DNA of 16,114 nucleotides, from the NCBI GenBank assembly GCA_004151065.3, contig NWUY0300011143.1, positions 17,526 to 33,639 on the forward strand, read 5' to 3'. Made by a program: the position numbers and the translations under genes. This DNA is from Larix sibirica (lineage: Eukaryota > Streptophyta > Pinopsida > Pinales > Pinaceae). This document shows, piece after piece, positions 1 to 7,703 of this stretch (its first letter is position 1; each line of letters starts with the position of its first letter). The notes below the pieces were generated by a model. It saw nothing but the letters and a program-made list of their open reading frames with translations, was not told where the DNA came from and ran no database searches.

Positions 1-382
1 TCCCACATCACCAGATTTGTTGATTTGCAATTGTGGTCTACACCATAGTCAATGATATAAAACCTTTCAATGCATATTTTTATACAATACACACTAGGTA
101 GTTTTTGCTAAATTATGTATACCATGGTTCACAAGAGATATATGTGCACTTGTGTGTTTGTAAGGATTGTCAACATTGGGGCATCGAATACATAATATAT
201 GCATTGGGTTGACATTAATATATTTTAAGCACCAGTATGTCTTGTTTGATATGGCATCGGTGCATCATAATGTGAGTACACCAATGCATATTTTGGAAAT
301 ATGTGCATTGCTTTTAAAACCTCCACTTACCTAATTATTTTGAGTTATAATGAACATCCATACAAGTTTTGCCAAAACCCCC

Positions 383-668
383 GTTAGTAATGGGGAGCAG
401 TATGAGAGACAACCAAAACACCCCTTATTCGCCTGAATCCAACAGAAGAAAAATTGCCGACATTGCAGTTTCTATTGCTCAAATCACGATTTGAACGATT
501 TGGGTAGTTTTAAAATGTGGCATTTAATCTAGGAAAGATCAATGTGATTGCTGATTGCAGAATTACACAAACTGCAATTTCCAAACATGATTTTGGCTAG
601 ATTTGATTAAAATATGGCCGGAAAAGAGGGGCATTTTGGTGGGTTTTTATCCTACGAGTTAGTAATGG
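383..668. repeat. possible MITE with 11-bp flanking duplication
   Basis: The 11-mer GTTAGTAATGG occurs at 383-393 and again at 658-668, enclosing 264 bp. Just inside, the left end holds ACCAAAACACCCCTT and the right end, read on the minus strand, holds ACCAAAATGCCCCTC, so there are imperfect inverted ends about 15-18 bp in from each boundary. An 11-bp duplication would fit a Mutator-like non-autonomous element (9-11 bp duplications are usual in that superfamily). No coding capacity is seen. The inverted ends are weak and offset, so this may be chance. Confidence 0.3.
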
Positions 669-2215
669 TAGTGGTTTTAGTGAATGTTTTTTTTGAAAAA
701 TTTGTTCAATCTTGTAACACTAAAATATTTGCAAAAATCTCCGCTAAAAGGTGTTTTCTTTATAGTGACAAAGTTAAGGTTAGCTAGTTAGAGGATTGAG
801 TAATTAATTGTTCATTGGCAAAGTCGATTGAAGGATCATAGCCGAGGGAGTGGCTGAAAAAGAAGAGAAGGGTTTTCCTTGAGGAAATGAAGGCCTCATC
901 TTTGATTAATAGTTGTGCCAGGCATTGTAAATATAACCATGTGGATGAGAAGTACCATAGGTAATGTAGATTGCATTTTTTTTAATTGATATCGGAGTTT
1001 TTGTGTGGGATAGAGGGGTTTTTTCCAAATAATAACATTGTTGCATTGCATGATAAATATAGTGTGTGATTGCCTTGTTCTTTATTTTGTTGTTGTTTAG
1101 TAAGGAAATAAATCTAAACTGTAATAATCATAAGGCGTTGTTGTTTGGTTTATAATGGAATTTATTGTGTAGATACATTGATCAATCTTGACTTGTCCAT
1201 TGGAAAGTGGATCAATTAAAGTAAGAAATTGTTCCTTGATTATATAGATAGTAGGTTAAAAACAATTGTACATCATCTATTGGAACCACTCTTTTGTAGA
1301 TGTCAATAAGCTTCCCCTCCCACACTTGCCTCCCACACTTGCATCCACATTGATCACATACATATTTTAATCATTCTTGTTGGTGACATCCATTATAGCT
1401 TCCTATAGACCTCTTTTGGATATCCATTTGTATATTTGTAATGCATGTTCATGGGTGTTAAAAGCAACCATGCTTACAAGACTCAACTATAAAAGCCAAG
1501 ACTATCTATTTTATGAAACAATTACTTATATGACATAAAAATGAAGCCTACCGAATTTCTAACAAGAAGAAATTGTTTCTTGAAAAGTTGTAGGAGTAAT
1601 ATTATTGCATTTTTTGAATCAACACAGTGCAAACTTGCATTATATCAACAATACATTAATATTGTGTCTCATGCAAATGGGCAGTACAAGTGCCTATGGA
1701 ATGCAATGTTGAGGATAAGGAGTGGAGATTGCAAATAATGATTGTGGGATAAAATCCACATAATGCAACATTATACCTCACATCATGTAGGATCATAAAA
1801 GTTATTATAGATGTTAGTAAATTAGTGATAAGAAAAAAAATATATATGTCCAACTTCTTCCATCCATAACCTGGTTAATATCACAACCACAATAATGTAC
1901 ATGAATAATAACATTAGAGACATTAAAGAATCATACAAAGTAACTAGTTAATTAAAGGGATGGATATCCAACATCCACAACTAATCTTCCCCACAGTGCC
2001 ATTAAGTTCATCTTTACACCCATAGTCACAATCATACATATATTTGGAAACCTCAACTATATTAACATTATTGTTGGCATCTTTTGCTATACCTTTTTTC
2101 TAATCTTCATTTACAATTTTTCTAATCTAGTTCAAAACCCATTTTTATTTTTATTTTTATTTTTTATAATATACTTTAGAAATTCATTTCTAAACCTAGC
2201 AACCCCTAACACTCC

Positions 2216-2351
2216 ACTCATAATATTAGGTCCCATTACATTACTTATACTTTCTTGGCATTACTTAGCATACCTTAACTTCTACTCATAATATTAGGTC
2301 CCATTACATTACTTATACTTTCTTGGCATTACTTAGCATACCTTAACTTCT
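2216..2351. repeat. perfect 2 x 68 bp tandem duplication
   Basis: Two adjacent copies, 2216-2283 and 2284-2351, are identical over 68 bp. Each starts ACTCATAATATTAGG and ends CCTTAACTTCT. A degenerate piece of the end of the unit (TAGCATTACTTAACATAACG) follows directly, so the array may once have had a third member or grown from this motif. Perfect identity in non-coding DNA suggests a recent duplication, or an assembly artefact. Confidence 0.9.
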
Positions 2352-2634
2352 TAGCATTACTTAACATAACGTAACTTTATACGAAAGAAATGAGCAGCAT
2401 TCTCAAAAACACCCAAAACCAGAAAGAAAAATTGATTGAAAACAATGGGAACCTTATTTGGTGGCATGAAATACACACCTTTTGTGCATGAGCGAGACGT
2501 AGTTGTTGATGGCATGTCGTTTAACTGCTAATAGTTAACAGAACAACTTCTATGATTGCCACGTGTAAGAACAAATGCCACTCAATTCAACAGTATATTG
2601 AAGGGGAAGAAGTGCCCATGGGGGGACAGTAGAT

Positions 2635-2670
2635 AGTGCTTATTAAAGTGCTAGTGCTTATTAAAGTGCT
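2635..2670. repeat. 2 x 18 bp tandem repeat
   Basis: AGTGCTTATTAAAGTGCT occurs twice without spacer at 2635-2652 and 2653-2670. Each unit itself begins and ends with AGTGCT, so slippage is the likely origin. No function is implied. Confidence 0.9.
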
Positions 2671-3121
2671 TCCAATATGATTAAGAATCACTACGTGTCA
2701 TCATTGCATGCTTGAATGTATTGTGAAGCCCGTACCTTGGTCGCAAATCGCAATGGTGAAAGCATGTATTGCAAAAGCTGAAGATGCTCCTTCCATTTTG
2801 GAGGAAAGTTTGTTTTCCATCACGTCAACCAGTAAAAGAGAAACACTGTAGGTAATGTAGGTCATCCTAGGTCAGGTACTCTTTCAACATTTTGTGTGCT
2901 ATTACTGTGATAGTTTTAAATTTTACTTCTTGTTGGGCATGATTAAGGTGACAGTTTTACTTGTTGGGTATATGGTTCTTATTTCCAATTAGTTTGATAG
3001 TTTTATTTGTTATTTGGTTATATAGTTCACTTCCAAACTAAGAAGGCTGAGTTTTATTGAAGGTTTTTATGGTGGTGAGAAGTTTGTATAGTTGTGAATA
3101 GCTTTGTCTGACACCTTGCGA

Positions 3122-3331
3122 CAGGGCGAACACTATTCAGCCTGCTGCAGTCCATTTAATGCGGCTGCAGTAAGTTTATTGGTAGTTAGATCTTAAACTA
3201 TTAAGATCTAATGATCAACAAGCCTACAGCAACTGCATTAAACGAGCTGCAAACTATTAAGATCCAATGATCAACAAGCCCACAGTAACTGCATTAAATG
3301 AGCTGCAGCAGGTTGAATAGTGTTTACCTTG
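3122..3331. repeat. foldback element (MITE-like) with internal 56-bp tandem
   Basis: The left end (about 3124-3163) and the right end (about 3289-3328) are inverted copies with roughly 80 percent identity; both contain AACACTATTC, CCTGCTGCAG and CATTTAATGC. Inside, a 56-bp unit is repeated in tandem at 3195-3250 and 3251-3306 with four differences. The outer ends read CAGGGCGAACAC on the left and, on the minus strand, CAAGGTAAACAC on the right. CAGGG-like ends recall hAT elements, but I find no 8-bp target duplication, so the superfamily is not assigned. No coding capacity. Confidence 0.6.
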
Positions 3332-3458
3332 TAACACTACCATGACAGTTCTATTTATTGTTGAATAGTGTTTGCCTCGTGACACTACCATGACAGTTCT
3401 ATTTGTTGTTGAATAGTGTTTGCCTTGTGACACTACCATGACAGTTATATTTGTTGTT
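3315..3458. repeat. 3 x 48 bp tandem repeat
   Basis: Three head-to-tail units at 3315-3362, 3363-3410 and 3411-3458 each begin GAATAGTGTTT and contain CACTACCATGACAGTT, with a few substitutions. The first unit overlaps the right inverted end of the adjacent foldback element, and all units start with that terminal sequence, so the array seems to have grown from the element's edge. Because 48 is a multiple of three, a long open frame exists on the minus strand through the array (16-residue periodic peptide). I regard that frame as an artefact. Confidence 0.88.
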
Positions 3459-3566
3459 GGCCATATCATTCTCACTTTTAAGGTTTCTATCGTCATAAAG
3501 GGGTCTAGATAGTAAAATCCTAGCGTGATTTCTCTGGTTAATAAAAACAAAACCACTGTAGGGAAT

Positions 3567-3632
3567 CCATCCGTTGTAAATCCATCGGTTCCATCTGTTG
3601 TAAATCCATCGGTTGTAGGTAATCCATCGGTT
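3567..3632. repeat. 24-bp minisatellite upstream of WD40 gene
   Basis: Two 24-bp units (3567-3590 and 3591-3614) differ at one base and are built around GTAAATCCATCGGTT; a shorter third piece ending in AATCCATCGGTT follows at 3615-3632. It lies about 230 bp before the WD40 start codon, within plausible promoter distance. Whether any protein binds it is unknown. Confidence 0.8.
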
Positions 3633-3712
3633 CTGACGCATAAACCTTTCAGTTTCATCCTTTCATATCCTGGTATGCCTGCTTGCCTGCAGCGACTCTA
3701 GTTCCCATTCAT

Positions 3713-3737
3713 TTATTATATATATATATATGCATGC
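3713..3737 (+). promoter_or_regulatory. TATA tract and RY-like motif of WD40 gene
   Basis: A TTATTATATATATATATAT tract is followed immediately by TGCATGC (3731-3737), which matches the RY element (CATGCA) bound by B3-domain factors in seed plants. The tract lies about 130-150 bp before the ATG at 3863. That leaves room for transcription to start about 30 bp downstream with a leader of roughly 100 nt. The TATA role is plausible from position and composition; the RY function is only suggestive. Confidence 0.45.
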
Positions 3738-3862
3738 CTCGCTCGGTGTAACAAGAGTCTTCTCCACTAGAACTGATATTTATACTTCCCAGCATCTCAC
3801 TGCATGCTACGTGACTCTTTTATAATCAATTTGCTCATCTAGTATTTGTAGGTGAAAACAAT

Positions 3863-5200
3863 ATGCAGCGTAAGTCGCAGGTCGGAATGGAATCATTTCT
3901 TGCGGGCAACTCCTCGTTGAAATCGCCTGGTTATTGCTTAGAAGTGGATGCTAGAAACAGCAGCAGCCAATCCGCTCAGGCATACCTGGACTGCATATGC
4001 ATGGAGTCCACAGTCATGACAGAGTGGGGCTGTATCAGTTCGCTTGCAACACATGGCAGTGTGCTGTATGCTGGTACTCAGAATGGGACCATACTTGTGT
4101 GTGAGAAAGGCCTTAATTGCGCCCTTGCTCCTGTTGCACAAATCACCTGCTCCGGAGGTCCTGTGAAGGCTCTTCTTGTTCAGGAAAATAGGGTGTACAC
4201 AGCTCACCATGACAACAAGGTCAGGGTTTGGAGAAAGACACAGCCCCGTTTCAAGTTACTCAAGACATTGCCCACGGTGAAAGATTGTATACAAAAGTGG
4301 ATTAATGGGTCTCATAATAATTTTGTCCAAACTAAAAAACGCCTGCACAGTCGAGAAAGGCTGTGGATAGAGCATTCTGACGCGGTCACTTCTCTAGCTT
4401 TGTGCGCAGAAGAAGATGAACTAGAGGATATCTTATATTCTGGATCGTGGGATAAGACTGTGAAAGTCTGGAGATTATCGGACTTCAAATGCCTGGAATC
4501 CATTAACGCTCACGACGATGCGGTGAATGCCCTTACCTCTGCAAGAAATGGAATCCTTTTCACCGGATCGGCCGATGGCACAATCAAGATCTGGAAAAGG
4601 ACCTTACCTGCATCATCCACAAGGCAGGCACATCACCAGCATATCACCACACTCAAATCTCACTCTCAGGGACATGTTGACGATGGTAATTCAGCTGTAA
4701 ATTGCCTGGCGCTGAGTCCGGACGAGTCCATTTTGTACTGTGGAACATCTACAGGCGAGGTCAATTATTGGAGAATGGATGAAAGTTCTCTGCATATCTG
4801 CTACGAGGATACACTCTCTGGACACAAACGGTCTGTTCTGTGCTTGACAACTCTCAGAAAATTCGTATGCAGTGGATCTGCAGACACCACAATTAGAGTT
4901 TGCGTAAGGGAGGCCGCGTCCACTGGGACTGGAAGTTTTAATCATTCATGTTTGCGAGTGTTGGAGGGTCACAGGGGACCTGTTAAATGTATAACTGCAG
5001 TATACTCTGTACCAGAATTGCTCTCATCCTTTTCTACTTCAATTTCATCTTCCTCCTCTTCTCCCTCTAATAACTCTTCTTCTTCTTCGCAATATCACTG
5101 CAATGGATTCATGGTCTACAGTGGAAGCTTGGACGCCACCATAAAATTATGGTGGGTTTTTTATCACGGTAAGCACGATGAGAGAGGCAAGTTGACATAA
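3863..5200 (+). CDS. WD40 repeat protein, JINGUBANG-like
   Basis: Single-exon gene for a 445-residue WD40 beta-propeller. Recognisable blades have these cores: YAGTQNGTILVC (residues 69-80), YTAHHDNKVRVW (112-123), YSGSWDKTVKVW (192-203), FTGSADGTIKIW (233-244), YCGTSTGEVNYW (292-303), CSGSADTTIRVC (336-347) and YSGSLDATIKLW (419-430). The stretch LPTVKD at 136-141, LWIEHSDAV at 167-175 and CLESINAHDDAVNAL at 210-224 are typical of the plant JINGUBANG family, whose Arabidopsis member restrains pollen germination through TCP4 and jasmonate synthesis; that role should not be assumed for this protein. The final blade holds a serine-rich insertion (about 390-409). The sixth core ends in C instead of W. 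The start is the first ATG of the frame, preceded by AACAAT. The family is often intronless. It appears intact, with no stops or frameshifts. Its 3' end converges with a minus-strand LINE 1.2 kb away. Confidence 0.9.
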   Translation: MQRKSQVGMESFLAGNSSLKSPGYCLEVDARNSSSQSAQAYLDCICMESTVMTEWGCISSLATHGSVLYAGTQNGTILVCEKGLNCALAPVAQITCSGGPVKALLVQENRVYTAHHDNKVRVWRKTQPRFKLLKTLPTVKDCIQKWINGSHNNFVQTKKRLHSRERLWIEHSDAVTSLALCAEEDELEDILYSGSWDKTVKVWRLSDFKCLESINAHDDAVNALTSARNGILFTGSADGTIKIWKRTLPASSTRQAHHQHITTLKSHSQGHVDDGNSAVNCLALSPDESILYCGTSTGEVNYWRMDESSLHICYEDTLSGHKRSVLCLTTLRKFVCSGSADTTIRVCVREAASTGTGSFNHSCLRVLEGHRGPVKCITAVYSVPELLSSFSTSISSSSSSPSNNSSSSSQYHCNGFMVYSGSLDATIKLWWVFYHGKHDERGKLT

Positions 5201-5941
5201 AACAAGTTAATCTAGACTTACAATATAGCTGTGCAGTGGACATTAATTAGTAATTCAACGAAAAATATTATAGCACAGACAGCTTCTCTAACATAAGAGA
5301 ATATATTTATTTATGTCATTGTAAAAATTATATTTGTAAGGAGTATGTATGTATGAAGATGTGACGCTTACAGCCTCCTCTTCTATATGTTAATCATGTA
5401 TTTAAGTCCTCCTTTTTTTGGGGGGCGAATCTGCAATTGATATTTTCCATCAGTTGAATATAATTGTTTCTGTGTCAATTATTTCTTTCTTTGATATAAG
5501 ATTCTCATTCATTTCTTTGATTGATGGAGCATCAACAGTTTCTTTTATAAAGTAATGAATATCCCTGACACCAACTGACAGATGACGTAGCAAACATGCA
5601 GCCTTTAGGGTTAAGGAAAATACTTCCTGTAACTGCACCACCAAATTATCGTTAAGTCACTGGTTTTTTAAGTTTTAGGTGGACCGTGGGGGTCGCTGCG
5701 GGGCCATTTTGAAACATTTCAGTTAAGACGTTTCCTGACAAGCTTTGACAAAACCAGTATTTTGTTTGGCGATTATGTGAATCTATAATGCGACACGGTT
5801 GGTAAGACAATATAAGTGTTTTCCTTTTCGATTTCTTTTATGTTTTTTTCTTTTTTGGAAAGGTGGTAAAATTGATTTAACTTAGTTGTCAGATTGGTAA
5901 ATAAAATAGTTATTATTGACTGATAAGTGATAGTTGTATGT
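5201..5941. other. 3' flank of WD40 gene, no gene seen
   Basis: AT-rich sequence that should include the 3' untranslated region of the WD40 gene; AATATTATAG and AATATATTTATTTATG near 5265-5315 are possible poly(A)-signal regions, but no canonical AATAAA is close behind the stop. A T8-G6 run lies near 5413-5426. Short open frames on the minus strand here (about 60 aa) have no recognisable features and I reject them as genes. Confidence 0.5.
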
Positions 5942-6265
5942 AGTAGGTGATTCATTATCTTTATTCAAATAAAACCACTACACATGAGTTATTATTTGTT
6001 AATACTAATTTAGTTGTCATATTGGTAAATGAGATAGTTATGAGCTATTATCCGTCAATACTAACTTAGTTGTCAGTAAGTGACCCATTACCATTATTTA
6101 AAGAAAACCACTACACATAAACTACTATCTCTCAATACAAAGTGACTAGTCACCATTATTAAAAAAATACCACCACACATGAAATAACTAGTTGTTACTA
6201 TCCTCCATACTAAGTGACTCATCACCATTATTAAAAAAAACCACCACACATGAAATAACTAGTTG
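5942..6265. repeat. degenerate tandem array, period near 70 bp
   Basis: Four related units share a core of GTGACTCATCACCATTATT, an A run, then CCACCACACATGAAATAACT. The clearest two are 6140-6194 and 6212-6265 (spacing 72 bp, few differences). Older copies with CCACTACACAT cores sit near 6073 and 5945. Identity falls from the LINE-proximal side toward the gene. The array lies 130 bp from the LINE insertion point but is outside its target duplication, so it is host sequence. Confidence 0.75.
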
Positions 6266-6394
6266 GTGCTGGTATGTCGTATACACCAAGATTTATACGC
6301 CATATATGAAACCAAGATAATATACATAATAAAATTTAACTAGTCCCTTTTAAAAATTGAAATGTTTATATTGTTTATTTGTTTATACTTTTTT

Positions 6395-6410
6395 TAATTT
6401 AAAAACTAAG
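6395..6410. repeat. target-site duplication, copy at LINE 3' end
   Basis: TAATTTAAAAACTAAG here is identical to 13486-13501. It directly abuts the element's terminal poly(A) (a poly(T) on this strand), which is the position target-primed reverse transcription predicts. Confidence 0.92.
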
Positions 6411-6737
6411 CTTTTTTTGGTGAGTAAGGTAGTTTTTGTATTATATATAAAGATAAATTACATCCATGCAAAATAGGCCGAAGCTCTATTGATCTTCTAT
6501 GTTTCTTGGCTCTCAGGCCTTACATTTTGAGAATTGCCATAAGATTGTCCCACCCATAACATAAAACATAAATTACAATTTATGTGGTGATCCATCTTTA
6601 TAAAGTCTAGATACCCAAAACAACCCATACAATAAGACTTCTAGACCTTCCAAACATAAAACAATGTACCGCAGTGATAGAAACCATAAAAACACCTCCT
6701 ATCCAGGAAAAAAACAGACCCTGTTCCCAAAGAACCA
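6411..6737 (-). other. LINE 3' tail and poly(A)
   Basis: Non-coding tail after the ORF3 stop. Read on the minus strand, the last bases are TGTAATTTATCTTTATAT, then AATACAAAAACTACC and finally A7. That form is usual for plant LINE 3' ends: a TTTGTAAT or TTTATC-type stretch, then a short A tail. A single G precedes the target-site duplication. No other gene is seen. Confidence 0.8.
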
Positions 6738-7526
6738 TTACAGCAGAATGTAAGGCAGGTCTAGAAAGTGACCTTGATGATTACCACTTGAGGAAGACGT
6801 CTGAGCAGTAGGATAACTAATGCCCATGGATTGCATCATGAAGTCCATCTTCCAGTTCATTTCCTTTGATTATGATTGAAGAGTATTTTGCCATTGTTCC
6901 ATCGGCTCCCCTCCCCCAGTCTTCTCCATCCGCTCCCATAGTACATGCCCCATCAAATTCTTCATCACCCAGTATAGAGCAATTGTCCGCTCATAAAGGT
7001 TGAGGCGGGCAACGTTGTTTCCCGAATCCATGACCCAATCTTCCGCTTTCCAATACTCCTCATGCAGGGTGTCCCTGTCAAGATTTTTCCATAGCTGTTG
7101 TTCCACCCCTTGGATTTCCTGTTGCACAGCCGAAGGTAAACCCAATTCAAATATCTGAGCCTCCCACCTATCTTTCTTTTGTGCTCGGGAAACCCTACAA
7201 TCCTCATCCAAAGAAGCATCTTTCATCTTCCAACTTAGTTATCGTCTATATGTGATATTCTCACCTTCCTCCTGACGATGGCCCTCCATTTTGCTGCTCC
7301 CCTGAACTTCTCCTCTCTCCGTTAACAGAACAACGATGGCCAAGTGCATGCAGAAAAGAGCCTTGCGGACATGTCTGAATCCACCACCTTTCCATTCCTT
7401 ATAAGGAAAATTGCCATTTCAAGCAATAATTGACGTCGTACCTTCCATTAAAAGTTGCCCGTGCTTCGTAGTCCTTTGGAGATATCTCCCAAGAGGATGG
7501 CTGGATCCTCCACTTCCTTCGCTCAT
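6738..7526 (-). pseudogene. LINE ORF3, unknown protein (about 262 codons)
   Basis: A third reading frame lies downstream of ORF2, separated by 177 nt. It opens with ATG at 7526 (MSEGSGGSSHPLGRYL) and stays in one frame, without indels, to a TAA at 6738-6740. Three internal stops break it: TGA at 7419-7421 (codon 36), TAA at 7239-7241 (codon 96) and TAA at 6870-6872 (codon 219). Single changes from CGA, CAA and CAA would explain them. Between the stops the text is clearly protein-like: FPYKEWKGGGFRHVRKAL after the first, then a charged, Trp-rich, probably helical section with EEYWKAEDWVMDSG and LYERTIALYWVMKNLMGHVL. I recognise no domain. It could be an accessory protein of this LINE family, a captured host exon, or a relic of an older insertion inside the 3' tail. 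Lack of frameshifts favours real past coding function. Confidence 0.65.
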
Positions 7527-7703
7527 AACTGCAACTGCAACCGCAACCTCGAGCTTTGAAAAGACTGGAAATATGCCTAAGTAAATGTTGATTAAGGCTC
7601 TATTGCCTCAACCTTAGACTTTCGGTTGTTTAGGGGGTATGATGGACCGTCATGTGGATGGGCGAGGGCCCGCATGATGTTGTGACTCCTCCATTTCATA
7701 ATA

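Larger units (their letters stand above)
1..3700. other. gene-free, repeat-bearing intergenic region
   Basis: I see no credible gene here. The open frames are short (65 aa or less, apart from one created by a tandem repeat near 3400) and none resembles a known protein. Base composition is AT-rich with long T and A runs, typical of plant intergenic DNA. The content I can support is the set of short repeats listed separately at 383-668, 2216-2351, 2635-2670, 3122-3331, 3315-3458 and 3567-3632. Distal regulatory sites for the downstream WD40 gene may lie in the last few hundred bases, but none can be named from sequence alone. Confidence 0.6.

Noticed and set aside
1541-1853. Two overlapping 65-aa frames on opposite strands
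   Set aside because: Short, in AT-rich DNA, no motif, no plausible promoter; expected by chance.
3257-3658. 133-aa open frame on the minus strand with a periodic peptide
   Set aside because: It arises from three 48-bp tandem units and the 24-bp minisatellite, both multiples of three; no protein family resemblance.
3938-4945. Minus-strand frames inside the WD40 gene
   Set aside because: Shadows of a well-supported WD40 coding sequence.
5450-5955. 60-64 aa minus-strand frames downstream of the WD40 gene
   Set aside because: Low complexity, no motifs, no conserved start context.
5942-6265. CRISPR-like spacing of repeats
   Set aside because: Units are degenerate, have no unique spacers, and the context is a plant nuclear genome.
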